DNA of 64,000 bases from Streptomyces sp. NBC_01317 (GTDB taxonomy: Bacteria > Actinomycetota > Actinomycetes > Streptomycetales > Streptomycetaceae), in the NCBI RefSeq assembly GCF_035961655.1, contig NZ_CP108393.1, forward strand, positions 7,835,501 through 7,899,500. Direction: 5' to 3'. Position numbers and translations under genes: made by a program. This document shows positions 9,003 to 16,578 of this stretch, piece by piece; position 1 is the stretch's first letter; each line of letters opens with the position of its first letter. A model generated the notes under the pieces. The model ran no database searches, was not told the DNA's origin, and worked only from the letters and a program-made list of their open reading frames with translations.

Positions 9003-9370
9003 AGTCGGCGAGTCTAGGCGGTCACTTCGCCAGGTGACGGGTCGGCGCACCCGTGGAACGGCAACAGGTGTGTTCCCGGGGGGAGTTGGCCGCGCAATAG
9101 ATGCAGGTAACAGCTATTAACCGGATTTGCGTGACTGTACGGAGGCAACAAGAGACCCCGACCGGACGGGGGACGCCGATCGGGGTCGAATGAGGGGAGG
9201 GTGCGGATGGCGGTCGCCTCGCGGCGATGGGCTCCATGGGGCTTCAGCCGAACGATCTTCCCCATGGGCGATTCTCAAATGGGGCCCGGGGACACTGTTC
9301 CATCCGCATCCTCAGTGTGTTCAACGGCGGCCCCCCCGGAGAATGTTCCCGCCGCCGTCCCGGGCCGTGA
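9003..9370. other. Non-coding interval upstream of the SARP gene
   Basis: This 368-base gap separates the lipoprotein stop (9371) from the SARP start (9002). It contains a locally AT-richer patch at about 9095-9130, likely within the SARP promoter, and two possible hairpins: 9154-9187 (listed separately) and a weaker one, 9324-9331 with 9351-9358. A short open frame at 9014-9265 on the minus strand has no supporting ribosome site or recognisable protein and is not called. Confidence 0.5.
9154..9187 (-). terminator. Candidate intrinsic terminator of the lipoprotein gene
   Basis: Perfect 8-bp arms GACCCCGA (9154-9161) and TCGGGGTC (9180-9187). Read on the minus strand, the hairpin is followed by TCTCTTGTT, a T-rich run, consistent with termination of transcription coming from the lipoprotein gene before the SARP promoter. 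Confidence 0.5.
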
Positions 9371-10345
9371 TCAGGACGGGAACTCGTCCTCGGGCACCTC
9401 GCTGGTCGTCGCGTTGCCACCGATCGTCTTCTCCAGGGAGAAGGTCAGGATCGTGTACTGCGTGCCGCCGGAGACCTGGCGGGTGTTGAAATCCGCCTTG
9501 TCGTCGAACTTCTGGAACGAGCAGTCACGGGTGAAGGACCTCTTCGACGAATTCCAGTCCGTGCCCGAGGCGAAGTACACGGTGTACGCGCCGTCGGCGA
9601 CGCGCCGGACGGTCGCGTCCTTGCCCTTGCGTATGTAGACGGTGAAGTTGGTCCGCTGCCCCTTGGCCAGGGTGACCACCGCGTCGGACGAGGTGCCGTT
9701 CTTGATGACGAGCCGGCCGAGGCCCCCCTGCCGCCGGTCCCTCACGAGGGAGTTGTTCCCGAGCCGCCGGTGCTTGGCCTTTTCCGTACGGGGCAGCTTG
9801 AGGTCCACGGCGTAACCGAGCGCGGTCAGCGCGGCGTCCGCCTCCCGCACGGACCCCAGCGCGTCGTCCGAGCGCAGGGTGATCCGCGGCGAGGTGGCGC
9901 AGCGCCCGCCGCCCGACTGCGCGTCGACGAGGCTGATGCCCAGGTCACGCACGGCGTCGGCGAGATCGCTGTGGGCGCTCCAGGCGTCGTCGGGCGCCCG
10001 CTCCAGGTCGAGCAGGCCGGCGGCGGTGTCCGCGGCGGTGCCGGCCGTGTCGAGCGCGGTGTCGAGCGCCTTGCCCTCGCCCGCGCGGTCCACCTTGCGG
10101 AGGGCGGTGTCGAGCGGGGCGACGATCTTGGCGAGTGCGTGGCGGTAGGCGGTGGGGTCGACGGGGGTCGGGGTCGGGGTCGGCGTCGGTGCCGGGGCTG
10201 TGGCTGTGGCCCGGTTCTTGGGCTCCCCGCTGCTGTCCCCGTCCCCGTCCCCGTTGCCGGAACACGCCGTCAACGGCAGCGCGAGTGCCAGCACGGCACC
10301 GAGCGCGGTAGCGGTTTTTGACCTGCGCGCACGTAAAAGCTTCAC
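9371..10345 (-). CDS. Predicted surface lipoprotein of unknown function
   Basis: A 324-residue lipoprotein. The GTG at 10345 gives a textbook lipoprotein signal: basic start, hydrophobic stretch, and lipobox LTAC with Cys28 as the lipidated residue. After it come an Asp/Gly-rich and Thr-Pro repeat tether (about 30-65), a helical region (about 70-190) and a beta-rich C-terminal domain (about 215-324) containing a TYxVYFASGTDWN-like stretch that suggests an extracellular Ig-like or binding domain. The C-terminal domain resembles small secreted actinobacterial domains of unknown role. The frame is open for 43 residues upstream but those codons lack a start with a ribosome site. It is a single-gene unit oriented toward the SARP gene. 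Confidence 0.75.
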   Translation of the reverse strand: MKLLRARRSKTATALGAVLALALPLTACSGNGDGDGDSSGEPKNRATATAPAPTPTPTPTPVDPTAYRHALAKIVAPLDTALRKVDRAGEGKALDTALDTAGTAADTAAGLLDLERAPDDAWSAHSDLADAVRDLGISLVDAQSGGGRCATSPRITLRSDDALGSVREADAALTALGYAVDLKLPRTEKAKHRRLGNNSLVRDRRQGGLGRLVIKNGTSSDAVVTLAKGQRTNFTVYIRKGKDATVRRVADGAYTVYFASGTDWNSSKRSFTRDCSFQKFDDKADFNTRQVSGGTQYTILTFSLEKTIGGNATTSEVPEDEFPS

Positions 10346-10515
10346 CCTGTTGCCCCCCGTCCCCCTGCGGCACCCGGTCCGGTGCCGCACACGCAGGCTT
10401 GATACCCAGGGCCCGCCCCCGCGATACCTCCCTGCTGGCGTCCGCGCGGGACCGGCCTTACGGTGAAGGTGCACTGACTCGAAGTGACCTGTGCGGTCGG
10501 ACGGGCGGCGGCGAT

Positions 10516-10827
10516 ATGGCGAACAACGAAGAGCGGACCGGCGGGCTGATCTGTGGCCATCTCGCGGATGTGGACGAGGTGACGCCCGACAGCGAGGACA
10601 GCTGCCTCGATTGTGTGGCGCTGGGTGACAGCTGGGTGCACCTGCGGGAGTGCCAGACGTGCGGGCACATCGGCTGCTGCGACTCGTCGAAGAACAAGCA
10701 CGCGACGGCGCACTATGAGGCGACCGGGCATCCGTTGATCCGGTCTTACGAGCCGGGGGAGGGGTGGTGGTGGTGCTACGAGGACGAGATCGTCTTTGAG
10801 GTCGAGGGCGTTGCGCCTGTGCGGTGA
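10516..10827 (+). CDS. UBP-type zinc-finger domain protein
   Basis: A 103-residue protein that is almost entirely a UBP-type (ZnF-UBP/BUZ) zinc finger. The ligand set is visible: Cys/His pair CGH near residue 13, CLDC (30-33), CQTCGHIGCC (46-55), then HATAHYEATGH (62-72). The ATG at 10516 is preferred because residues before it read through the divergent promoter region. In eukaryotes this fold binds the C-terminus of ubiquitin; in actinobacteria, which lack canonical ubiquitin, stand-alone copies are common but their ligand is not known to me. Divergent to the lipoprotein gene (171 bases between the starts), so they may share a control region. Confidence 0.85.
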   Translation: MANNEERTGGLICGHLADVDEVTPDSEDSCLDCVALGDSWVHLRECQTCGHIGCCDSSKNKHATAHYEATGHPLIRSYEPGEGWWWCYEDEIVFEVEGVAPVR

Positions 10828-10843
10828 GGGGTGTCCGCGCGGG

Positions 10844-11403
10844 TTACTGATTGTCCTCAATCGCCGGACGGGCTTGGTTGTGCCCGCTGCGGCCCGGGGG
10901 CCTGGGTGCGGGTTGTTGCCGGGGGCCGGGCAGGGGTCGTGTCCTGCACTGCATGTTTTACGTCGCGTTCGGGGACTCCGGACATTCACGGTAGTCACGC
11001 GACACAAAACACGCTCTACGTTCCGGACACGACCCCTGCCCGTCCCCGTTTCACGCCCGCGTCAAGACAAACCCCGGCCCGCCCCGGCGTTGGAGGGCAC
11101 GGGGGCACCATCCAGCCCCTCCGGCGTTTGAGGACATCAGTAAGCGGCACTGTCCACCGGGTGGAGGTGAGGCTCCCCGGACCGGCGGGGTCGTTGAGCT
11201 CACCCTCGGCGTGAGGGGGGTGGGGTCGGAGGAGGTGCGTGTGTCCGGACGTAAAGCGTGTTTTGTGGCGCATGACTACCGGTGAACCAAACAAGTCCCT
11301 GAGGCGCCGTAAAACATGCAGTCCGGACATACGTACCTCCGCAGGCCCCGCCCCCCGTCACCACGACAAACCCAGCCCGTCCGGCGATTGAGGACATCAG
11401 TAA
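10844..11403. repeat. About 560-bp imperfect inverted repeat with three REP-like units
   Basis: Nothing codes here. Three nested pairs of arms share nearly one centre: 10844-10874 with 11374-11403 (AGCCCGTCCGGCGATTGAGG core), 10948-10962 with 11308-11322 (15 bp perfect), and 10985-11030 with 11241-11286 (about 46 bp, imperfect). A third, direct copy of the outer unit sits inside at 11114-11143. A separate 17-bp perfect inverted repeat pairs 10928-10944 with 11025-11041. The outer unit (ending in TTGAGGACATCAGTAA) looks like a dispersed intergenic element of streptomycetes. The whole could fold into a large cruciform or act as a bidirectional terminator between the UBP finger gene and the converging VOC gene. 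Confidence 0.8.
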
Positions 11404-11429
11404 CCCGCGCCAAACGCACCGGGCAGAGG

Positions 11430-12221
11430 CTACCGCGACGTCACCGTGAAGAGCGCACCATCCGGGTCACGCAGAGTCGCCTCATCGAGACCCTCCGTCG
11501 CCTCCGGAGGCGAGATCAACACCCCGCCGTCCTTCACCGCCGCCTCCACCGACCCGGAAACCTCCGGCACCCGGAAGTACACATGCCACCGCGGACGCAA
11601 CTGCGGATCCGGCGTGGCCTGCACCGCGCCCCCGCGGATCCGCGCCACCACCTGCTCGTCCTGCCGCAGCACCGCGTGGTCGTCCTCGTGGACGAGCGTG
11701 AAACCGTCCGCGGTCTCCGGCGCCCAACCGAGGACCTGCCCGTAGAATCTCGCCGCGTCGACCGTGTCGCGCGTCCGCAGTTCCAGCCAGGCCGGCGCGC
11801 TCCCGCGTCCCACCGTCCAGTCGGACCGCACCGCGCCCTCCCAGATGCCGAAGGCGGCCCCGTCGGGGTCCATGGCGAGCGCGGCGCGCCCCGTGTGGAA
11901 GGCCAGCGGCCCCACCGCCACGGTCGCGCCGCGTTCGCGGATGCGGGCCGCCGCCTCGTCCACGTTCGCGACGGCGAAGTACGGGGTCCAGGAGACCGCG
12001 ACCTGGAGCGAGGAGGCGAGCGCGCCGATGCCGGCGACGGCCATCCCGTCGGAGAGCGCGACGCAGAAGTCGTCACCCAGCCCCGCGGCGCGGTAGGTCC
12101 AGCCGAGGACGTTCCCGTAGAAGGCCTGTGACGCGGAGAGTTCGCGTGAGAGGAGCGTCACCCAGCAGGGAGCTCCCGCCACAGCTTGCGAGTTGACCTT
12201 GTCGCGCTCCACACCGCTCAC
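11430..12221 (-). CDS. Two-domain VOC (glyoxalase/bleomycin-resistance fold) protein
   Basis: About 263 residues made of two vicinal-oxygen-chelate domains in tandem: the first starts at CWVTLLSRELSASQAFY, the second at WLELRTRDTVDAARFY, each ending with a DPDGA-x-F strand. Three GTG codons (12230, 12221, 12212) compete as start; 12221 is chosen because GGCGGA is about 6-9 bases upstream and it gives the same N-terminal length as the paralogue at 47360-48154. The start codon lies about 90 bases downstream of the Ser/Thr kinase stop on the same strand. VOC proteins of this two-domain type can be metal-dependent enzymes or drug-binding proteins; the ligand cannot be read from sequence. Confidence 0.82.
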   Translation of the reverse strand: MSGVERDKVNSQAVAGAPCWVTLLSRELSASQAFYGNVLGWTYRAAGLGDDFCVALSDGMAVAGIGALASSLQVAVSWTPYFAVANVDEAAARIRERGATVAVGPLAFHTGRAALAMDPDGAAFGIWEGAVRSDWTVGRGSAPAWLELRTRDTVDAARFYGQVLGWAPETADGFTLVHEDDHAVLRQDEQVVARIRGGAVQATPDPQLRPRWHVYFRVPEVSGSVEAAVKDGGVLISPPEATEGLDEATLRDPDGALFTVTSR

Positions 12222-12312
12222 ACCGCTCACTCCGCCCACGTCCGACTCCTCGAATGAGCCCCTACTCTGCCAGGCCGGCCCCGGAGCGTCGGCAGCCGGT
12301 CGCGATCGCACA

Positions 12313-13956
12313 TCAACGCGGGTACGTTTTCAGCACCTTTCCCTTCCGGTCGGCGGCCAGATACGCGCCCCCGTACTCGTCGGACACGTAGACGAGGAGC
12401 ACGGGCTGGTCGTCGGCGAACACCCACGCGGGCTCGACGATCAGGTAGTGACTGGTCGGCTTGCGTACGCCGAGATCGTTGTCCGCCTTGCGGAGCAGCT
12501 CGGGGATCTTGTCCCAGTCGAAGGACGTGAGGTCGACGCTGCCTTCCCCGGAGACGAGTTCCCGGCCGGGGCCCAGGCGGGTGGCCGCGCCGTTGCGGTA
12601 CTCGTACCGGTCGAACAGCTTCTTCTCGCCCTTGACCAGCGCCTCGGCGGAGGCGAACTGCTCGTGCACCGTGAAGCTGGTGGCCTCCGTACCGCCCATG
12701 ACGGGGTCGAGCGCGGCGATGATCTTCTTGACGGCCGCAGGCGACAACAGGTCCTCGGAGGCGGCAGGCGTGGGTGTCGGCGTGGGCGTGGGGGAGAGGG
12801 ACCGGGACGGCGACCGGTCGGGCGCCGAGGCGGCGGGGCGGTCGGCGGACGGGCCGCCTTCGCCGTCCGTGGCGTCGGAGCCGCCCGACAGCGGCGACAC
12901 GTACCAGGCGAACGTCCCGGCCACGGCGATCCCGGCGACCGTCGCGGCGATGGAGATCCTGCGGGCCAGGCGGACCCGCGCCGGCGTGTTCGTGGAGACG
13001 GGCCGCGGGGGCGCGTACGGAGGCGTCGGAAATGGCACCTGCGGCGGCGGCCCCGCAGCGCGCAGCCGCGTGGTGGGCGTACCGGGCATCGCGTCCGCGG
13101 GCTCCGGCCACCGCGCCCCGCGCTCCACCGCCGCCAGCAGCCCGTCGAGCGCCGCCGCGTCCGGCCGGGCGGCCGTGTTCCGGTCCAGCAGCGCCGCCAG
13201 TACGGGCGCCAGCGGCCCGGCGTGGACGGGCGGCGGTATCTCCTCGTCGAGCACGGCCGCCAGCGTGGCCAGCGCGGACGTCCTGCGCAGCGGATGCCGT
13301 CCCTCGACGGCGACGTACATCAGCATGCCCAGGGACCAGAGGTCGGACGCCGGGTTGCCCTCGTCGCCCCGGATGCGCTCGGGGGCGATGTAGTCGGGGG
13401 AGCCGATGAGCTCGCCCGTGGCCGTGAGGTTCGAGGACTCGCGCAGCGCGGCGATCCCGAAGTCCGTGAGCACGGGGCGGCCGTCGGCGCGCAGCAGCAC
13501 GTTGGCGGGTTTCACGTCGCGGTGGTGGATGCCGACCGCGTGCGCCGCGCGCAGCGCCGACAGCACACCACGGGCGATCGTGGCGGCCTCCATGGGGGTC
13601 AACGGCCCTTGTTCCAGGCGTTCCTGGAGCGAACGGCCGGGCACCAGCTCCATGACGATCCAGGGATGCGCGACCTCCGCCGCGTCCACGATGTGATAGA
13701 TCGTCACCACCCCGGGGTGATCGATCGCGGCGAGGGCCTGCGCCTCCCGCAGGACGCGCTCGCGCAGCACCCGCGCGGCCGTCGGGTCCGCCGCCATCAT
13801 GGCGGGGTCCGGCGGCCGCACCTCCTTGAGCGCCACCTCACGGTGAAGGGCCAGGTCGCGGGCGCGCCACACGAGGCCCATACCGCCGCCGCCCAGCCGG
13901 TCGAGCAGTTCGAACCGGCCGTCGATGACACGTCCTTCGGATCCCCCTGGGTTCAT
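12313..13956 (-). CDS. Transmembrane serine/threonine protein kinase (Hanks type)
   Basis: A 547-residue PknB-like receptor kinase. Residues about 15-280 form the kinase domain: glycine loop LGGGGMGLVW (21-30), the VALK lysine at 44, catalytic HRDVKPAN (145-152, Asp147), DFG at 165-167 and the APE-like APER at 191-194. A Pro-rich juxtamembrane linker (about 300-328) leads to one membrane helix (about 334-353), then an Asp/Gly and Thr-Pro stalk and an extracellular domain (about 390-547) of unknown ligand; there are no PASTA repeats. It probably senses an extracellular or envelope cue and phosphorylates cytoplasmic targets. SARP proteins such as AfsR are known kinase substrates and one is encoded 3 kb away, but a link is only a suggestion. 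Confidence 0.93.
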   Translation of the reverse strand: MNPGGSEGRVIDGRFELLDRLGGGGMGLVWRARDLALHREVALKEVRPPDPAMMAADPTAARVLRERVLREAQALAAIDHPGVVTIYHIVDAAEVAHPWIVMELVPGRSLQERLEQGPLTPMEAATIARGVLSALRAAHAVGIHHRDVKPANVLLRADGRPVLTDFGIAALRESSNLTATGELIGSPDYIAPERIRGDEGNPASDLWSLGMLMYVAVEGRHPLRRTSALATLAAVLDEEIPPPVHAGPLAPVLAALLDRNTAARPDAAALDGLLAAVERGARWPEPADAMPGTPTTRLRAAGPPPQVPFPTPPYAPPRPVSTNTPARVRLARRISIAATVAGIAVAGTFAWYVSPLSGGSDATDGEGGPSADRPAASAPDRSPSRSLSPTPTPTPTPAASEDLLSPAAVKKIIAALDPVMGGTEATSFTVHEQFASAEALVKGEKKLFDRYEYRNGAATRLGPGRELVSGEGSVDLTSFDWDKIPELLRKADNDLGVRKPTSHYLIVEPAWVFADDQPVLLVYVSDEYGGAYLAADRKGKVLKTYPR

Positions 13957-14004
13957 GGCGCTCAGGGTACGAGGCGCCCGTGGGCACTTCCGCTCTAGGG
14001 CGTG

Positions 14005-14745
14005 TCACCGCAGCAGCAGTTGCAGACCGCCGAGCACGGTCGCCCCGATCACGAGCCGTTCGAAGAGCCGCTGGTCGATACGGTTCACACAGACCTTGCC
14101 GAGGTACGCGCCCGGCAGGACGAACAGGACCAGGACGGCGTCGAGCAGCAGGGAATGGACGTCGATCAGGCCCAGCCCCACGCTGAACGGGACCTTGGTC
14201 GTGTTGACGATCAGGAAGAACCACGCCGAGGTGCCGAGGAAGCCCAGCTTCTGGAAGCCCGCCGAGAGCAGGTACATCGACATCACCGGACCGCCCGCGT
14301 TGGCGACCATCGTGGTGAAGCCGCCGAGCACCCCGTACGAACCTGCCTTGACACGCCCGCCGGACGACACCGAGGCCTCCGCCCCGCCCCGCCGCCGCCA
14401 CATCGTCACGCCGGCCATCAGCAGCAGGATGGCCCCGATGGACGTACGGACGGCGTCGTTCCCCGCCAGGAGCAGGAACACCGTGCCCAGCAGGACCCCC
14501 GCCGCGACCGCGGGGAACAGCCGCCACAGCGTGGGCCAGTGCGCGTGCCGCCGGTAGGTCAGGACCGCCAGGACGTCCCCGACGATCAGAATGGGCAGCA
14601 GGACGCCCGTCGACTCCCGTGCCGGCAGGACGGTCGCGAACACCGCCAGGCTGACGGTGTTGGCTCCGCTCACGGCCGTCTTCGAGAAGCCGACCAGAGT
14701 CGCCGCCGCCGCCAGTGCCGCGAATCCCCACCACGATATGTCCAT
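14005..14745 (-). CDS. TauE/SafE-family membrane permease
   Basis: Integral membrane protein of 246 residues from the ATG at 14745 (MDISWWGF), where hydrophobic sequence begins; the frame is open upstream but that stretch is Arg-rich and implausible. About seven to eight hydrophobic segments are visible, with the family-typical GFSKTAVSGAN motif near the N-terminus and GGFTTMVANAGGP in the middle; these two symmetry-related loops characterise TauE/SafE (DUF81) exporters of sulfite or sulfoacetate and similar small anions. It is divergent from the MmyB-type regulator, with 223 bases between the starts, so the regulator could control it. Substrate unproven. Confidence 0.85.
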   Translation of the reverse strand: MDISWWGFAALAAAATLVGFSKTAVSGANTVSLAVFATVLPARESTGVLLPILIVGDVLAVLTYRRHAHWPTLWRLFPAVAAGVLLGTVFLLLAGNDAVRTSIGAILLLMAGVTMWRRRGGAEASVSSGGRVKAGSYGVLGGFTTMVANAGGPVMSMYLLSAGFQKLGFLGTSAWFFLIVNTTKVPFSVGLGLIDVHSLLLDAVLVLFVLPGAYLGKVCVNRIDQRLFERLVIGATVLGGLQLLLR

Positions 14746-14911
14746 GCCGGGAAGTGATGGTATGCCTTCCTGCCTGCGCGCCCTCCGCCGGGCACCGCGC
14801 GGTCGCCATGGCGCTCGGCGAGCGGTTCCGGCGTGGTGAGGTCCCGGGCGGTCGCGGTGACGCGGTCGCCCCGTTCCCGAGCGGCTTCGGTCCACTGCCG
14901 GCAGAGAGCGG

Positions 14912-14962
14912 TCAGCCAGGGATCGGCGATCCCTGGCTGAGTCCGGCGAAGCCCCTGATACT
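14912..14962 (+). promoter_or_regulatory. Perfect palindrome overlapping a probable leaderless promoter
   Basis: TCAGCCAGGGATC (14912-14924) and its exact complement (14928-14940) flank a 3-base spacer. A -10-like GATACT lies at 14957-14962; the matching -35 position (about 14934-14939) falls inside the right arm. The expected transcription start would be at or within a few bases of the ATG at 14969, implying a leaderless transcript. This arrangement fits an operator for repression, most simply autoregulation by the HTH protein encoded downstream, or control of the divergent permease. Confidence 0.55.
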
Positions 14963-14968
14963 GGACAC

Positions 14969-15808
14969 ATGGACAGAGCTCAACTGGCTGATTTCCTGCG
15001 GGCCCGCCGAGAAGCGCTCCGGCCCGCGGACGTCGGGCTCGGGCCGGGCGTCCGGGGGCGGACGGCCGGACTGCGGCGCGAGGAGGTCGCGGCCCTGGCC
15101 ACGATGTCCGCCGACTACTACGCGGGACTCGAACAGCAGCGCGCGCCCCAGCCCTCCCCGGCCCTGCTGTTGTCCCTGGCCCGGGCGCTGCGGCTGACCC
15201 TCGACGAGCGGGACCACCTCTTCCGGCTGGCCGGGCAGCACATTCCCGAACGCCACGCGGCGAGCGAGCACGTCAGCCCGGCGCTGCTGCGCATGCTGGA
15301 CCGGCTCTACGACACCCCGGCGCAGGTCATGACCGATCTGGGCGAGACCCTCGCGCAGAACCGCCTGGCGAGGGCGCTGTTCGGCGACTTCGAGCACCGC
15401 ACGGGCGCGGCGCGCAGCGGTGTCTACCGGTGGTTCACCGAACCGGGCGCCCGGTCCGCGTACCCGCTGGAGGAACAGCGGGAGGAGAGCCGGGTGATGG
15501 TCGCCGACCTGCGTGCGGCGCTCGTACGGCGCGGACAGGACCCGAGGTCGCGGGCCCTGGTGGCCCGGCTGCGGGCGGAGAGCGACGAGTTCGCGGGGAT
15601 CTGGGCCGATCACGAGGTCGGTGTGCTCCGGGGGCGCCGCAAGCGGATCGTCCATCCCGAGGTGGGGGTGGTCGAACTGGACTGCCAGGCGCTCATCGAG
15701 GAGAGCAGGTCGCAGGTGCTCGCGGTGTTCACCGCCGCCCCCGGTACCCAGGCGCAGCGGCGGCTTGAGCTGCTGTCCGTGGTCGGCGCGCATCTCGCCG
15801 AGCGCTGA
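14969..15808 (+). CDS. XRE-family regulator with MmyB-like ligand-binding domain
   Basis: A 279-residue transcription factor. The N-terminal helix-turn-helix includes the characteristic RTAGLRREEVAALATMSADYY-type recognition region (about residues 31-50) with YYAGLEQ following. Residues about 105-270 match the MmyB-like PAS-type domain, with hallmark strings such as RLYDTPAQVMTDLGETLAQN and FAGIWADHEV, which in this family are thought to bind a small hydrophobic ligand. In streptomycetes these regulators often sit beside and control oxidoreductase genes. The gene is preceded by a perfect palindrome and a close -10 element. Downstream is a Nudix gene 91 bases away. Confidence 0.92.
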   Translation: MDRAQLADFLRARREALRPADVGLGPGVRGRTAGLRREEVAALATMSADYYAGLEQQRAPQPSPALLLSLARALRLTLDERDHLFRLAGQHIPERHAASEHVSPALLRMLDRLYDTPAQVMTDLGETLAQNRLARALFGDFEHRTGAARSGVYRWFTEPGARSAYPLEEQREESRVMVADLRAALVRRGQDPRSRALVARLRAESDEFAGIWADHEVGVLRGRRKRIVHPEVGVVELDCQALIEESRSQVLAVFTAAPGTQAQRRLELLSVVGAHLAER

Positions 15809-15899
15809 GCCGCGCACCGGCGGGTCGCGTACGGGTCGGGGGAGCGGGCCCCGGATATTCGGAGGACACCGGCCCGCCCGCCTCCGTACGCTCCCCGGA

Positions 15900-16466
15900 A
15901 TGGACGTTGTGGGCACACCGATCATCGAGGCGCTGGACGGATACCGCGCGCAGGACCCGGCGGAGGCGGCCGACGTACGGCGCGTCCGCGAACTGGCCGG
16001 GACCGCGCCGGATCCGTGGCTCCGCTCGAACCCCCTCCACGCGACGGCCTCCGCGCTGATCGTGCACCCGCCGAGCGGCCGGGTGCTGATGCGCCGGCAC
16101 CCGGGAATGGGCTCGTGGTTGCAGGTGGGCGGCCACGGCGACCCGGGGGAGAGCGAACCCCTCGCCGTCGTCCTGCGCGAGGGCGCCGAGGAGACCGGGC
16201 TCACCGACCTGACACCGTGGCCGGACGCGTCGCTCGTCCACGTGGCGGTGGTGCCCGTCCCCGCCCGGCGCGACGAACCGGCCCACGAACACGCCGACCT
16301 GCGCTTCGTCCTGGCCACGGCCCGGCCCGACGACGCGCGCCCCGAGCACCCCGACGCGCCCCTGCGGTGGCTGACCCCCGCCGAGGCCGTGGAGGACACC
16401 GCGCTGGCCAACGTCCGCGACACGATCCGGCGCGTGGAGAGGCTGCTCGCCGCAGCCGGGCGCTGA
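15900..16466 (+). CDS. Nudix hydrolase
   Basis: A 188-residue cytoplasmic protein with a Nudix fold. The Nudix box is seen around residues 77-101 as GGHGDPGE followed by REGAEETGL, with the metal-binding Glu residues in REgaEE. The spacing between the PGE and RE elements is one residue longer than the textbook GX5EX7REUXEEXGU pattern. Family members hydrolyse nucleoside diphosphates linked to another moiety; the absence of further signatures leaves the substrate open. The start ATG at 15900 follows a poor ribosome site; the frame is open upstream through the end of the previous gene. A hairpin follows the stop. Confidence 0.85.
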   Translation: MDVVGTPIIEALDGYRAQDPAEAADVRRVRELAGTAPDPWLRSNPLHATASALIVHPPSGRVLMRRHPGMGSWLQVGGHGDPGESEPLAVVLREGAEETGLTDLTPWPDASLVHVAVVPVPARRDEPAHEHADLRFVLATARPDDARPEHPDAPLRWLTPAEAVEDTALANVRDTIRRVERLLAAAGR

Positions 16467-16476
16467 GAGGGGCGGG

Positions 16477-16501
16477 GGCACGCCCCCAATACGGGCGTGC
16501 C
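16477..16501 (+). terminator. Hairpin terminator after the Nudix gene
   Basis: Perfect 9-bp arms GGCACGCCC (16477-16485) and GGGCGTGCC (16493-16501) with a 7-base loop, 10 bases after the Nudix stop. Confidence 0.6.
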
Positions 16502-16578
16502 AGAGTGCTGCGAGACGACGAAGCAGGACGTACGTACGGGTCAGGCCCGCGCGTACGCACGCAGTGAAGGAGAACACC

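Noticed and set aside
9014..9265. Possible 83-residue minus-strand gene upstream of the SARP
   Set aside because: No ribosome site, no recognisable domain, and it occupies the expected promoter and terminator region.
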